This document shows, piece after piece, positions 26,042 through 35,836 of a stretch of 64,000 nucleotides of DNA. The stretch lies in the NCBI RefSeq assembly GCF_000738775.1, contig NZ_JPOC01000026.1, positions 25,633 to 89,632 of the forward strand, read 5' to 3'. Each line of letters starts with the position of its first letter. Positions within the stretch are counted from its first letter, which is position 1. Made by a program: the position numbers and the translations under genes. The DNA is from Prescottella defluvii (GTDB taxonomy: Bacteria; Actinomycetota; Actinomycetes; Mycobacteriales; Mycobacteriaceae). The notes beneath the pieces are model-generated. The model did not search any database. It had not been told where the DNA came from and saw only the letters and a list, made by a program, of their open reading frames with translations.

Positions 26042-26962
26042 CTATCGGGCGCCGATCGGGTCCGCGACGATGTCCGCGACCACCCGATCGGCCACCGCGG
26101 ACATCCCGGCGTGGGTGAAGTGCAGTCGCTGCGCGTCAGATTCGGAGAACATGCCCTCGAACCAGCGGTCCGCGGGGGCGGCGCACGCGTCGTGCCCGCC
26201 GGCGAGCGCCGGGGTCGCGATGTCGACGACGCGGGCCCCGTGCCGGGCGGCCACCTCCGCGAACGCCCGGTTGTAGTCGGCGAAGTAGCTCGCGTACCAG
26301 GCCGCGTCGGCGTCCGAGAACGGGATGTTGGGCCAGCAGCCTCGCGGGCCGATGGTGCCGCCCTGCCCGATCACGTAGATCCGGGCCTGCGGGGCGCGCG
26401 CGGTCAGGGCCACCAGCACCCGGTCCAGCCCGACGGCCGCCCGCTCGATGCCCGAGCCGGCGACGTACCGGGTGAGCGGATCGTTGCGGCAACCGCGGTC
26501 GATGCCCGGCGCCGGCGCCACGCACAGGATCCCGAGCGGCAGGTTGTTCGAATCGTTGCCGCCCACCGACAGCGTGACGAGGTCGGTGTCGGGGCGGACC
26601 GAGTCGACCTGCACCGGATTCCGGCCCGGGAGGATCTGCGGGGTGTCGAGAATGTTCTCGACCCGGGCCGCACTGCAGGAGACGTCGGTGAACTCGGCCA
26701 CCTCGAGCGCCGCGGCGATCTTGCCGGCGTAGTTGACGTACGACCGCGAGCAGTCGTCCGGGTACGAGGGCTGCAGCCGCGGCCCGGACGCGCGCGAGTC
26801 GCCGAGCGCGACGAACACCAGGTCCTCACCGGGGGCCGGTGCCGATTCCGCCGCCGGTGCCGGCACGACCGGCGTGCCCGCGTGGGCGGCGCCTCCACCG
26901 GCCAGCGAAACCGCCAGAACCGCCGTCGTCAGCCACACGGCCCCGCGTAGTGCTGCGCCCAC
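26042..26962 (-). CDS. Secreted SGNH/GDSL hydrolase
   Basis: A signal peptide (about 28 residues ending GGGAAHA) precedes a GDSL-type esterase or lipase domain. The catalytic Ser is in FVALGDSRASG (block I), Asn in SVGGNDSNN (block III), and Asp/His near the C terminus in SDAQRLHFTHAG (block V). Four cysteines, including DDCSRSY, DVSCSAAR and GCRNDP, could form disulfides outside the cell. I chose GTG 26962 (306 residues) because GGGGGAGG lies 8 nt upstream and the signal peptide follows directly. A GTG at 27016 lacks a ribosome-binding site. The substrate is unknown. Confidence 0.85.
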   Translation of the reverse strand: MGAALRGAVWLTTAVLAVSLAGGGAAHAGTPVVPAPAAESAPAPGEDLVFVALGDSRASGPRLQPSYPDDCSRSYVNYAGKIAAALEVAEFTDVSCSAARVENILDTPQILPGRNPVQVDSVRPDTDLVTLSVGGNDSNNLPLGILCVAPAPGIDRGCRNDPLTRYVAGSGIERAAVGLDRVLVALTARAPQARIYVIGQGGTIGPRGCWPNIPFSDADAAWYASYFADYNRAFAEVAARHGARVVDIATPALAGGHDACAAPADRWFEGMFSESDAQRLHFTHAGMSAVADRVVADIVADPIGAR

Positions 26963-27068
26963 AGAAACGCCCTCCCCCAGTGTTCGGGCCGACGCCGTCC
27001 GCCGGACCGTGCGCACGGATTATTCACGACGATCGGTGCGCCGCGAACGCCGCCGTTAGTTTGATGAC

Positions 27069-27626
27069 ATGGCTTCGAGATGGGCAGAGATCGGTCGACA
27101 ACTCGGCGGCATCGCACGACGCGAGGGTCCGAAGCTGCTGAAGCAGCTACAGAACAGTGCGCCTGTCAAACGTGCGACCGACGCGATCAGCGGATCCCCG
27201 CACCGGGCGGCCGAACCCGGCCGCCCCGCCGCACGCACCTCGGCGCCCACCGCGCACCGGGCCCGCCGGGTCGAGTACGCCCCGGACCTCGACGGCCGGG
27301 CCGATCCGGGCGAGGTCGTCTGGACGTGGGTCGCGTACGAGGACGACCCGAGCCAGGGCAAGGACCGTCCGGTCCTCGTCGTGGGGCGCGACCACCACAC
27401 CCTGCTGGGTCTGATGCTGTCGTCGAACAGCGGGCGCGACGACGACCGCAACTGGCTGGCGCTCGGCGCCGGCACCTGGGATTCGGAGCACCGCCCCAGC
27501 TGGGTGCGGCTCGATCGCGTCCTCGACGTCCCGGAAGCGGGCATCCGGCGCGAGGGCGCCGTCCTCGACCGGACCCGGTTCGAGACCGTCGCCGCGCGAC
27601 TGCGCGCGGAATACAGCTGGAGCTGA
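27069..27626 (+). CDS. PemK/MazF-like protein with long N-terminal extension (Rv2405 position)
   Basis: The C-terminal 100 residues carry a PemK/MazF-type SH3-like barrel: PGEVVWTWVAYEDD, the core KDRPVLVVGRD, and LMLSSN, where MazF has its substrate-binding groove. About 85 Arg/Ala-rich residues precede it, which is unusual for a toxin. No antitoxin ORF overlaps or precedes it. M. tuberculosis has a conserved gene here after lepA, so it is probably a chromosomal housekeeping relative rather than a mobile toxin. TAGTTT ends 6 nt before the ATG, predicting a leaderless mRNA. Confidence 0.8.
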   Translation: MASRWAEIGRQLGGIARREGPKLLKQLQNSAPVKRATDAISGSPHRAAEPGRPAARTSAPTAHRARRVEYAPDLDGRADPGEVVWTWVAYEDDPSQGKDRPVLVVGRDHHTLLGLMLSSNSGRDDDRNWLALGAGTWDSEHRPSWVRLDRVLDVPEAGIRREGAVLDRTRFETVAARLRAEYSWS

Positions 27627-27643
27627 TCCACCCTCGACACGAC

Positions 27644-27680
27644 GCGGGGCCCGGCGCACGAAACGTGCACCGGGCCCCGC
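27644..27680. terminator. Bidirectional terminator between PemK-like gene and aquaporin
   Basis: GCGGGGCCCGG pairs perfectly with CCGGGCCCCGC, and the inner GCACG-AAA-CGTGC extends the hairpin. It lies between convergent stops. Confidence 0.75.
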
Positions 27681-27699
27681 GCCTGTCCGTGTCAGTCTG

Positions 27700-28470
27700 T
27701 CAGTCGTTGAGCCGGTCGAAACGACCGAACAGGGCGCGGTAGATGACCGCACCGAGCGCACCACCGATCAGCGGGAAGACGATGAACAACCACACCTGCC
27801 CCATCGCCCCGTCCTGGAAGGGCGCGACGGCGAAGCTGCGGGCCGGATTGACCGACGTGTTGTCGATCGGAATCGAGATCAGGTGGATCACCGCCAACGT
27901 GAAGCCGATCGAGACACCCGCCAGCGGAACGTCGGACAGCTGGTCGGTCGACGCCAGCACCACGAAGACCAGCAGCGCGGTCAGCAGGATCTCCACCGTC
28001 ATGGCGGCGCCGATGCCGTAGCCCGACACCACCAGCTGGCCCAGCGGGCCGGACTCCGCCGAAGGACTGTGCACACCCCAGCCGTTGGCGGCGAGGCCGT
28101 CCTCGGCACGGCTGTAGGTGGGCAGGCTCTGGGCGATCGTGTAGACCGCCAGGCCCGCGGCAAGACCGCCGACCACCTGCGCACACACGTAGATGCCGGC
28201 CTTGGCACCCGAGATGCGCCCGAGAATGAAATGGCCCAGCGTCACCGCCGGGTTCACATGGCAGCCCGAGATCGGGCCGATCGAGTAGACCAGGAACATC
28301 AGTGTGAGACCGAACGCGAGCGCGATCCCGAGCTGGCCGACCCTGGCCCCGGCGAAGACCGCCGTGCCGATCGCCGAGAAGACCAGAACGAAAGTGCCGA
28401 TACCTTCCGCCAAGTACTTCTTTAGATCGGAAATCTCTTCCTTTTCCGCAATTTCCTGTGCTGTCGACAT
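27700..28470 (-). CDS. aqpZ: Aquaporin, MIP family (AqpZ-like)
   Basis: This six-helix MIP channel of 256 residues has both half-helix motifs: NPAVTLGHF (SGCHVNPA) and NPARSFAVAP. The small residues around them and the His in the helix-5 region IHLISIPID fit a water-selective AqpZ more than a glycerol facilitator. I place the start at ATG 28470, preceded by GAGAGGTGG. The open frame up to 28704 has no family similarity. The N terminus is acidic (AEKEEISDL). Confidence 0.88.
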   Translation of the reverse strand: MSTAQEIAEKEEISDLKKYLAEGIGTFVLVFSAIGTAVFAGARVGQLGIALAFGLTLMFLVYSIGPISGCHVNPAVTLGHFILGRISGAKAGIYVCAQVVGGLAAGLAVYTIAQSLPTYSRAEDGLAANGWGVHSPSAESGPLGQLVVSGYGIGAAMTVEILLTALLVFVVLASTDQLSDVPLAGVSIGFTLAVIHLISIPIDNTSVNPARSFAVAPFQDGAMGQVWLFIVFPLIGGALGAVIYRALFGRFDRLND

Positions 28471-28659
28471 ACCCACCCACCTCTCGAACCCGATGTTGAA
28501 TTTCGCTGTCGGGCGGGACTTTACGTACAAGTTGGTCTGTTTGCGCGATCTGGAGCGTGTCGCCGTCCGAATCGATATGTCCGAGTGATGCCCGAGCGCC
28601 CGAGGACCGCCCACCCGGCCGTCGGCGCCGTCGATCCGCCGGGGCGGACGGCCGCCGGG

Positions 28660-28689
28660 TTGAGATCGCGGCGCGGATGCTGGTAGTGT
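28660..28689 (+). promoter_or_regulatory. rpsT: rpsT promoter
   Basis: TTGAGA (28660-28665) and TAGTGT (28684-28689) are separated by 18 bp. Transcription would start near 28696, leaving a leader of about 60 nt before rpsT. The rest of the 28471-28758 gap holds the aqpZ upstream region. Confidence 0.55.
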
Positions 28690-28758
28690 CGTGCGTCGGT
28701 ACATTCAAGTGCCCAGAGCTTTTCGACAGTAACCAGCAAAGACGACAGGATTTTACGC

Positions 28759-29019
28759 GTGGCCAACATCAAGTCCCAGGTGAAGCGGATCCGCACCAAC
28801 GAGCGCAACCGACTCCGCAACCAGTCGGTCAAGTCCTCGCTGCGCACGGCGATCCGTTCCTTCCGCGAGGCCGCGGCAGCCGGTGACAAGGACAAGGCCA
28901 ACGAGCTCCTCGTCGCCACCAGCCGCAAGCTCGACAAGGCAGCCAGCAACGGCGTCATCCACGCCAACCAGGCAGCCAACAAGAAGTCGGCGCTCGCGCA
29001 GGTCGCCAACTCTCTCTGA
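28759..29019 (+). CDS. rpsT: 30S ribosomal protein S20
   Basis: S20 is a small basic primary 16S rRNA-binding protein. Its 86 residues begin [20 protein letters not shown] and end in the family-typical [14 protein letters not shown] helix. The GTG start at 28759 encodes the initiator. It is monocistronic, with its own promoter and a strong terminator 38 bp after the stop. It converges with holA. Confidence 0.97.
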   Translation: MANIKSQVKRIRTNERNRLRNQSVKSSLRTAIRSFREAAAAGDKDKANELLVATSRKLDKAASNGVIHANQAANKKSALAQVANSL

Positions 29020-29057
29020 CAAGTTTCTGACGGTTCCGCCGTCGCAAGCTCTGTAGA

Positions 29058-29092
29058 GAAAAGCCCCCGATCATCGATCGGGGGCTTTTCTT
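29058..29092. terminator. Intrinsic terminator after rpsT
   Basis: GAAAAGCCCCCGATC pairs with GATCGGGGGCTTTTC around a 3-nt loop, and runs of A and T flank both sides. It should work in both directions, for rpsT and for the convergent holA operon. Confidence 0.9.
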
Positions 29093-29173
29093 CGTGTGCG
29101 GACGGCGGTCGACGCCACGCCGGTGCCGCCGAGTCCCGCTAGCTGGGCGCCTTCGGTGCCTGTCAGTCCACGT

Positions 29174-30151
29174 TCAGTGGCCGCCGTGGAGCGCCACGAC
29201 CCGCTGCACCGCCCACTCGACGGCGAAGTCGGCGTCCGCGGCCTGGCCCTTGACGTCCGCATTGAGCTGGGCGACCACCCGCAACGCCTCGCCGATCGAC
29301 GCCGGGTCCCACCCCCGCGCCTGCCCCTGCGCCTTCTTGATCTTCCACGGCGGCATGCCCAGCTCCGACGCCATCCGGAACGGATCGCCGCGGCCGGCCG
29401 AACCGACCCGCGCGATGGTGTGCACGGCATCGGCGAGGGCATCGGCGAGCAGGACGTGCGGGACACCGCGATGCATCGCCCACCGCAGGGCCTCCATCGC
29501 GCCACGCCGGTCGCCGGCCACGGCCTTGTCGGCGACGTCGAAGCCGGACACCTCGGCCTTACCGGAGTAGTACCGCTGGACGGCGCCGGCGTCGATCTTG
29601 CCGCCGGTGTCGGCCACCAACTGCGAACAGGCGGCGGCCAGTTCCCGCAGATCGGAGCCGACCGATTCCACGACCAGCTCGATCACCTCGGGCGAGACGC
29701 GGACACCCAGCGCCTGGAACTCGCCGCGCACGAAGCCGGCCCGCTCCCCCTGCTTGAGTTTGGCGCACTGGTGCACGGTGGCACCCGACTTCTGGAGCAC
29801 CCCGGCCATGGCCTTCGCCCGGCCGGCGCCGGAGTGGAGCACGATCAGCACCACCCCCTCGGGGAGGTCCGCGGCGGCGTCCTGCACGAGGGCCACCGCG
29901 TCCTTGCCGGCCTCGGCTGCCGCCTCGAGCACGATCACCCGGTCCTCCGCGAACAGCGACGGGCTGAGCAGCTCCGCCAACTCGGGCGCACTGGCGTCCC
30001 CCGCGCGCAACCGGGACACCGGAATGTCCTCGGCGGCCGAACCGGCCGCGGCCCGGACGGCGGCGATGACCGCGGCGACCGCCCGCTCCACCAACAACTC
30101 CTCGTCACCGAGAACGAGGTGAAGTGATTCGGGCCGCGTAGAGGTGCTCAC
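29174..30151 (-). CDS. holA: DNA polymerase III subunit delta
   Basis: HolA is the wrench subunit of the clamp loader that opens the beta sliding clamp. The 325-residue protein starts [21 protein letters not shown], the AAA-like fold of delta without functional Walker motifs, and has the family C-terminal domain ([16 protein letters not shown]). The GTG start at 30151 overlaps the comEC stop by 4 bp. It is the last gene of the long proA-to-holA leftward gene run. Confidence 0.92.
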   Translation of the reverse strand: MSTSTRPESLHLVLGDEELLVERAVAAVIAAVRAAAGSAAEDIPVSRLRAGDASAPELAELLSPSLFAEDRVIVLEAAAEAGKDAVALVQDAAADLPEGVVLIVLHSGAGRAKAMAGVLQKSGATVHQCAKLKQGERAGFVRGEFQALGVRVSPEVIELVVESVGSDLRELAAACSQLVADTGGKIDAGAVQRYYSGKAEVSGFDVADKAVAGDRRGAMEALRWAMHRGVPHVLLADALADAVHTIARVGSAGRGDPFRMASELGMPPWKIKKAQGQARGWDPASIGEALRVVAQLNADVKGQAADADFAVEWAVQRVVALHGGH

Positions 30152-32535
30152 CGGACGATGGTGCCATGAGAGCGCGCCACCACCGCAAGGGCCCCGGACC
30201 CGGACCGGACCACCGCGATGTCGCCGTCGCGGTCGGTGCGCTGCGTCACCGCGCCGAGCGCTGCGACCTTCGCGACGATGCCCGGATTCGGATGCCCGAA
30301 TGAGTTGTCCGCGCCCACGCTGGCGATCGCCACCCGGGGCCGGACCGCGGCAAGGAATTCCGGCGTGGTGGTGCGGGATCCGTGGTGCGGGAGTTTCAGG
30401 ACGTCCGCCCGCAGCGACATCCCCGACCGGAGCAGCGCCTGTTGGCCGGGCACCTCCACGTCACCGGTCAGCAGGATCCTGCCGGCACGGGTCTCGGCCA
30501 TGATCACCAGCGAGCCGTCGTTGGCGGCATCCTCGGCGGCAGCGGGGGCACGGGGCGTCGGAATCAGCGGCCCGAGCACCGTCAGGCGCAGATCCCCCAC
30601 CACCACCTCTCGCCCCGGTTCCAGCCGCACCAGACCGACTCCCGACCGTGCTGCGGCGGCGGAGACGAAACGGAAGCCGCCCGCCGGCAGGTCGGCCGGA
30701 CCGATCGCGACCGCACCCACCGCCCGGTCGTCGAGGACGCCGTCGAGTCCGCCGTAGTGGTCGGCATGCAGGTGGGTGATGATCACGAGCGCGATCTCGT
30801 CGACACCGAGACGCCGCAGGCACTGGTCCATCGCCCGCGGATCGGGTCCCGCGTCGACCACGACGGCCCGGCCGTCCCCCGCCGACAGGACCAGACCGTC
30901 CCCCTGACCGACATCGCACGCGACGAACTGCCACCCGGCCGCCGGCCATCCCGGCGGGGACAGCCGCGTCGGCACCCAGACCGCGGCGACACCGACGGAC
31001 AGTGCCAGCAGCATGCGGCGCGAGGCCCGATGCCGCGCCGCCAGCCCGGCCAGCACGACGGCGGCCGAGACGACCAGCGCTCCGGTGAGCCCGCCGGCGA
31101 CGATCACGGTGCCGCCCGGCACGGCGGCCGCGCGGTCCGCCACCTCGAGCAGCCACCACAGCGGCGGGCCCGCGATCCGGACGACGAGGGTCGCCGCGGG
31201 GAGCCACACGGACGCCAGGATCGCGGTGACCGCCCCGACGATCGTGATCGGCGCGACCACCGGTGCGACGAGGATGTTCGCGGCGATCGACACCACGCTG
31301 ACGGTGCCCGACATCGCGGCCACGATCGGTGCGGTCACGACGAACGCCGCCACCGCCACCGCGCACATCTCGGCCACCCAGCGGGGCCACCCGCGCGCCC
31401 GGAGTCGGTCCACCAGCACCGGTGACACCAGCACCAGCCCGGCGGTCGCCGCCACCGACAGCGCGAACCCGAAATCGACGGCGAGCGCCGGGAACACTGC
31501 GAGCAGCACGACGACCGAGCCCGCGAGGGCGGGGATCGCCTGTTTCCGTCGTCCGGTCGTCAACGCCAGCAGTGCGACCGAGCCCATCGCCGCCGCGCGC
31601 AGCACGCTCGGCGACGGCCGGGCGACGACGACGAACGCGGCCAGCGCCACACCGGCCACCAGCGCCCCCGCCCGTGGGCCGACCCCGATCCCCCGCACCA
31701 CCAGCAGGACGGCACCGAGCACGATCGAGATGTTCGCGCCGGACACGGCGGTGAGGTGCGAGAGTCCGGCCGCGGTGAACTCGTCCTTCACCTCCTGCGG
31801 CAGCGCGGAGACGTCGCCGACGACGAGCCCGGGTAGCAGCCCCGCCTGATCGGCCGGTAGCGCCGCGGCGGTCGCCGACGCCAAGCGGTCCCGGATCGTC
31901 CCCGCCCACCGCTGGACCACCGGTGGCGGGTCGATGGACGACGGCGGACCGCTGGCCCGCACCACCGCGACGGTGAGGTCGCTGCGCTGCGGGGTGTCGA
32001 GACGACCCTGCAGCGTCACCCGCTGTCCGGGCAGCAGGGTCGCCCATTCGGTGCCCTCCGCGAACACCAGCACCGCGCCGCCCGCACGCGTCGGCGTTCC
32101 CCGATCGGTGACCTCCCGCAGCGACGCCCGGATCAGCAGCTGGCGCCCACCGCCGAATCCGTTGCTCCGCAGTGGCTTCGGGTCGTCGTCGAGCACCACC
32201 GACAGCGTGACGGACCCGCCGGCCTCGGCGCGGGCCGCGAGGGGATGGACGTCCACGGCGTGGGTGCGCACCGCGATCGCCGCCGCGAACCCGGAGCCGA
32301 TCAGCGCGGCCGCCATCAGCCCCGCCCCGACCGTCGTCCAGCGCGATCCGCTGTCGGCGCCGGCCGGACGGCGGAGCAGCACCGGAACGGCCGCCGCCGC
32401 TCCCACCAACGCGAGCACACCCGCCGCCACCGCCGCATTGCGCCATCCGCCGTGCAGGCCGAGGAGCGTGACACCCCAGCTCACCAGCGCGGCCGGAACC
32501 AACCGGAGATCGAGCAGGTGCTCCCGCTCGGTCAC
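30148..32535 (-). CDS. comEC: ComEC/Rec2 family DNA-uptake channel protein
   Basis: This 795-residue protein has an N-terminal DUF4131-like segment, then a Competence domain with many hydrophobic helices. The C-terminal metallo-beta-lactamase-like domain carries [11 protein letters not shown] and LPHHGSRTT. In naturally competent bacteria ComEC passes single-stranded DNA across the membrane. Whether this organism is competent is not known, and the genes are also kept in mycobacteria. I start it at GTG 32535, which overlaps the comEA stop as GTGA. The open frame to 33324 is antisense-like shadow over comEA. Confidence 0.9.
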   Translation of the reverse strand: MTEREHLLDLRLVPAALVSWGVTLLGLHGGWRNAAVAAGVLALVGAAAAVPVLLRRPAGADSGSRWTTVGAGLMAAALIGSGFAAAIAVRTHAVDVHPLAARAEAGGSVTLSVVLDDDPKPLRSNGFGGGRQLLIRASLREVTDRGTPTRAGGAVLVFAEGTEWATLLPGQRVTLQGRLDTPQRSDLTVAVVRASGPPSSIDPPPVVQRWAGTIRDRLASATAAALPADQAGLLPGLVVGDVSALPQEVKDEFTAAGLSHLTAVSGANISIVLGAVLLVVRGIGVGPRAGALVAGVALAAFVVVARPSPSVLRAAAMGSVALLALTTGRRKQAIPALAGSVVVLLAVFPALAVDFGFALSVAATAGLVLVSPVLVDRLRARGWPRWVAEMCAVAVAAFVVTAPIVAAMSGTVSVVSIAANILVAPVVAPITIVGAVTAILASVWLPAATLVVRIAGPPLWWLLEVADRAAAVPGGTVIVAGGLTGALVVSAAVVLAGLAARHRASRRMLLALSVGVAAVWVPTRLSPPGWPAAGWQFVACDVGQGDGLVLSAGDGRAVVVDAGPDPRAMDQCLRRLGVDEIALVIITHLHADHYGGLDGVLDDRAVGAVAIGPADLPAGGFRFVSAAAARSGVGLVRLEPGREVVVGDLRLTVLGPLIPTPRAPAAAEDAANDGSLVIMAETRAGRILLTGDVEVPGQQALLRSGMSLRADVLKLPHHGSRTTTPEFLAAVRPRVAIASVGADNSFGHPNPGIVAKVAALGAVTQRTDRDGDIAVVRSGSGALAVVARSHGTIVR

Positions 32536-33464
32536 AGCACCACCAGATCGCGCAGCTTCGCCAGCCGCGCCGGCCCGATGCCGTCCACCTCCCCCAGCTG
32601 CGCGATGTCGGTGAACTTGCCGTTGGTCCGCCGCCACGCCACGATCGCGGCGGCGGTGACCGGACCCACCCCCGGCAGCGCGTCCAGCTCCGCCTCCCCC
32701 GCGGTGTTGAGGTCGACCCTGCCGACCGGCTTCGCGGCCGCACCTCCGGTACCGCCGCCACCGCCCGCCCCCGAACTCACCCGGGCGCTGCCGACCGTGA
32801 CCGGGGCGCCCTCGGGCGGCGCCACCCCGACCAGGATCTGGTCGCCGTCGTCGACACGCTCGGCCATGTTGAGCCCCAACACGTCCGCGCCCGGTCGTGC
32901 GCCTCCGGCCGCGGCGAGCGCGTCCGCGACCCTCGACCCCGGTGGCAGCAGCACCAGCCCCGCCTGGTTGACGAGGCCGACGACACTGACGACCACCTGC
33001 GTGTCGGGTCCCGGTGCAGCCGAGGACGGCGCGGTACTCGCGCTCTCGGTGCTCTCGGTGCTCTCGACGTCTCGGCCCACGGCGGCCCCGCCGTCCGCAT
33101 CCCGCACCTCCACGACAGGAAGCGGGGGCACCGCCTGCGCGGTGGGACGGTCCCGCCACACCGTCACCGCCGCGATCCCGGCCGCGACGAGCGCGACCAC
33201 GATCAGTGCCGCGGCGCCACGACGACCCGGATTCAGCCGGGCGGCGGACCGTCGGGCCGACGGACGCTCGTACTCGGGGGCGGCGGCGGAGCCGTCCGCC
33301 TCGGCGAGCCACTCGGGCGCCCAAGCGCGCGAGTGATCCTGCCCCACCACGTCATCGGAAGTGCCGTCGTCGCGGCCGGTCGGCCCGGCACCATCCGACG
33401 GCTGCAACACGGAAGCCGAGGCGAGCCGTCGCCGCACCCGAGCACGATCCTGATCGGTACCCAT
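32532..33464 (-). CDS. comEA: ComEA family DNA-binding protein
   Basis: This is a membrane-anchored DNA receptor. A charged cytoplasmic region (about 1-85) is followed by one membrane helix (AALIVVALVAAGIAAVTVW), a Ser/Thr-Glu-rich linker with an ESTESTES repeat, a SLBB-like domain (VVVSVVGLVNQAGLVLLPPG), and a C-terminal helix-hairpin-helix pair (DLNTAGEAELDALPGVGPVTA). The ATG at 33464 gives 310 residues; the frame extends to 33500. It is coupled to comEC by overlapping codons. Confidence 0.9.
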   Translation of the reverse strand: MGTDQDRARVRRRLASASVLQPSDGAGPTGRDDGTSDDVVGQDHSRAWAPEWLAEADGSAAAPEYERPSARRSAARLNPGRRGAAALIVVALVAAGIAAVTVWRDRPTAQAVPPLPVVEVRDADGGAAVGRDVESTESTESASTAPSSAAPGPDTQVVVSVVGLVNQAGLVLLPPGSRVADALAAAGGARPGADVLGLNMAERVDDGDQILVGVAPPEGAPVTVGSARVSSGAGGGGGTGGAAAKPVGRVDLNTAGEAELDALPGVGPVTAAAIVAWRRTNGKFTDIAQLGEVDGIGPARLAKLRDLVVL

Positions 33465-33533
33465 GGCGACGACCGTAGGGCCGAGCCTCGACCGCGACAC
33501 CCCGCAGAACCCGCCGGAAAGAAAACCTGTGGA

Positions 33534-34412
33534 TCAACGATCGGCTGTGGATGAAGGACCACAGTCGTGTTCCGGCAGCGGCGCATCGGCGCCCCCGGGG
33601 CACACGACGACGCCGATCGCGCCCGGCCCCACGTGCGCGCCGAGCACGGCCCCGATCTCGGTGACGATCAACTCGCTGACGTCCGGGATCCGGTCCCGCA
33701 GCTGCGCGGCGACCTCCTCGGCGCGCTCGGGTGCCTGCGAGTGGTGGACCGCGATCGCGGACCGCTCCGCACCCGCCTGCTCCACGGCCGCGTCGACCAG
33801 CTTCGCGAGCGCCTTGGTCGAGGTCCGGGTCTTCTCGCGCAGCACCAGCTTGCCGTCCACCAGGTGCAGCACCGGTTTCATCGCCAGCGCGGTGCCCAGC
33901 AGCGCCGCGGCGGTTCCGATCCGGCCACCGCGTCGCAGGTGGTCCAGACGGTCGACGACGATCGACGTCCGTCCGCGCGCCGCGACCTCGACCGCCTTCT
34001 GGTACACCGCTTTGAGGCTGCCGCCCGCCCGCGCGGCGCGGGCCGCGGCCAGCGCCGGATAGCCCAGGCCCATCCCCGTCGACTCCGAGTCGACGATGCG
34101 GACCGTCTCCCCCAGCCGCTGCGCGGCCTGCCGGCCGGCCTCCCACGTCCCCGACAGCTGCCGCGAGATGTGGACGGCGACCACCCCGTCGCCGCCGCTG
34201 TCGGCCAACGCCGCCGCGTAGGCGTCGCCGAGTTCGCCGGGTGAGGCGCCCGAAGTGGTCACGCCCGTCAGATCGGCGGGGATGTCGTCGATGCCGTCCA
34301 GCAGGTCCCTGCCACCGCTGAGCAGATGCAGGGGCACGACCCGAATGCCGTACCGGTCCGCCAGTTCCGGCGACAGGCTGGCGGACGAGTCGGTGACCAC
34401 GACGACAGGCAC
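33534..34412 (-). CDS. DegV family fatty-acid-binding protein
   Basis: DegV/FakB-type proteins bind a fatty acid between two domains and in other bacteria present it to the kinase FakA. The 292-residue protein shows VVVTDSSASLSPE at the N terminus, VHISRQLSGTWEAGR and VDSESTGMGLGYPAL, all DegV signatures. It sits in the degV-octT-gpgP-rsfS-nadD order also found in mycobacteria. It lies 4 bp after octT. Because octT uses an acyl donor, a link to acylation of glucosylglycerates is conceivable but unproven. Confidence 0.9.
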   Translation of the reverse strand: MPVVVVTDSSASLSPELADRYGIRVVPLHLLSGGRDLLDGIDDIPADLTGVTTSGASPGELGDAYAAALADSGGDGVVAVHISRQLSGTWEAGRQAAQRLGETVRIVDSESTGMGLGYPALAAARAARAGGSLKAVYQKAVEVAARGRTSIVVDRLDHLRRGGRIGTAAALLGTALAMKPVLHLVDGKLVLREKTRTSTKALAKLVDAAVEQAGAERSAIAVHHSQAPERAEEVAAQLRDRIPDVSELIVTEIGAVLGAHVGPGAIGVVVCPGGADAPLPEHDCGPSSTADR

Positions 34413-34416
34413 GCCG

Positions 34417-35184
34417 CTACCCGATTTCGATCTCGGCGGAGGTGGTCGATCGACGGACGTTCTTGATCGCGTCGATCATCGCGGCCGCCACTTCCTCGTG
34501 TGCGTCCCAGCCCCAGTGGATGCCGTCGGGATTCGCACGGTCGGAGAAGACGTTCTCGCGCACCGCGGCCGCGAGGTCGACCATCGGCACGCCCTTCTCC
34601 GACGACCAGGTCTCGAGGGCACGGACGGCGGGCGCGCGTCCGGTGTGGACCCGGCCGTAGGCGTCGCAGCGGTGCACGGACGGGTAGGTGCCGATCACCG
34701 GTAGGTCCGGGCGGATCGCCGCGAGGGCGTCGCGGCAACTCTCCAGGTATTCGACCGACAGCCTGGGCGGCAACGCGACCGGCCGGCCCAGCTTGGACAG
34801 CCGCGGCTGCAGCCACTGGTAGCCGGATCGGACGACCCGGCGCAGCGCCGGCGGCCGGATGTAGCGCAGCTGTTCGCGCAGTGCGGTCGGCAACGGTGAC
34901 GGCAGCGAATCCATGCCGCCGACCGCGAAGACGACGGCGCCGGCCTGCGGCACCGCGGCCCACACCCGCGGGTCCTGGGTGATCGCCCACCACGCGTCAC
35001 GGCTGGTCCAGCCGATGCGCGCGACGAGTTCCACCCGCCAGCCCAGTTCCTTCGCGACCAGGCTCGGCCAGATCCGCGGATGGTCGGCGGGAAGCCCGCC
35101 CTTGGGCCCGTAGTACGCCAGCGAATCCGCTACGACCAGCAGAACGGGCTGTGCCTCGACGGCGGGGCCGTCAGAGGACGTCAC
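34417..35184 (-). CDS. octT: SGNH hydrolase-fold acyltransferase, OctT-like (Rv2418c position)
   Basis: The protein has SGNH blocks: [10 protein letters not shown] (Ser), FAVGGMDS, and NPDGIHWG near the C terminus with Asp and His. The M. tuberculosis protein in this operon position octanoylates diglucosylglycerate, an early precursor of methylglucose lipopolysaccharides. I infer the same role from position and fold; the sequence alone shows only the fold. GTG 35184 gives 255 residues and a 14-bp overlap with gpgP. The frame to 35505 is antisense shadow. Confidence 0.78.
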   Translation of the reverse strand: MTSSDGPAVEAQPVLLVVADSLAYYGPKGGLPADHPRIWPSLVAKELGWRVELVARIGWTSRDAWWAITQDPRVWAAVPQAGAVVFAVGGMDSLPSPLPTALREQLRYIRPPALRRVVRSGYQWLQPRLSKLGRPVALPPRLSVEYLESCRDALAAIRPDLPVIGTYPSVHRCDAYGRVHTGRAPAVRALETWSSEKGVPMVDLAAAVRENVFSDRANPDGIHWGWDAHEEVAAAMIDAIKNVRRSTTSAEIEIG

Positions 35185-35836
35185 TGGCCACGCTCGCCGA
35201 CGCGTTCCACACATCCAATCGCCATACCGGATCTGTCCCCTCCCCGTGTCCGCTGAGCTGCACCCAGCTGGTGTTTCCGAGTCCACCGAGCACCGGCCAC
35301 CGATCCACCGGCAGGTCGAGCAGTCGCGCCGTGAGCGCGGCGATGAGGCCGCCGTGCGCGACCAGCACCAACGGATCCGCACCCCAGGATTCGTGGCGTT
35401 CGAGCAGTTCCCGCACGACGGGCACGCTACGTGCCGCGACGTCGATGCGGCTCTCACCGGCGGGCGGCGCCCAGGCCGCGTCGGTGCGCCACCGGGCGCG
35501 CGCACCGGGCGCGACGCCGTCGACGTCGGTGTGGGTCAGCCCCTGCCAGTCTCCGAGATGCGTCTCCCGGAGCCGGGCGTCGGTCTCGACCGGCATCCCG
35601 ATGTGGTCACCGAGCGCGAGCGCCGTGTCGTGTGCACGACGCAGATCCGACGACACGATCGCGAACGGCCGCTTGTCGGCGAGCGCCTGCGCCGCCGTCT
35701 TCGCCTGCGCGCGACCCAGATCGGACAGGTCGGTGTCGAGCTGTCCCTGCATCCGGTCCGACGCGTTGTATTCCGTCTGCCCGTGCCGGAGCAGGATCAG
35801 ACGTTTGACCGCGGGCCCGGCCGCGGCCGAGGTCAC
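35171..35836 (-). CDS. gpgP: Glucosyl-3-phosphoglycerate phosphatase (histidine phosphatase)
   Basis: This 221-residue phosphoglycerate-mutase-like phosphatase has the catalytic motif [10 protein letters not shown] (His as phospho-acceptor), a conserved Glu in [12 protein letters not shown], and a late His in VAHGG. The M. tuberculosis equivalent dephosphorylates glucosyl-3-phosphoglycerate to glucosylglycerate, the step before acylation by OctT. Placement directly upstream of octT with overlapping ends supports this. The GTG start overlaps the rsfS stop by 4 bp. Confidence 0.85.
   Translation of the reverse strand: MTSAAAGPAVKRLILLRHGQTEYNASDRMQGQLDTDLSDLGRAQAKTAAQALADKRPFAIVSSDLRRAHDTALALGDHIGMPVETDARLRETHLGDWQGLTHTDVDGVAPGARARWRTDAAWAPPAGESRIDVAARSVPVVRELLERHESWGADPLVLVAHGGLIAALTARLLDLPVDRWPVLGGLGNTSWVQLSGHGEGTDPVWRLDVWNASASVASDVL

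Noticed and set aside
27069..27626. A complete type II toxin-antitoxin module
   Set aside because: No antitoxin-like ORF lies on either strand between 26963 and 27068 or directly downstream.
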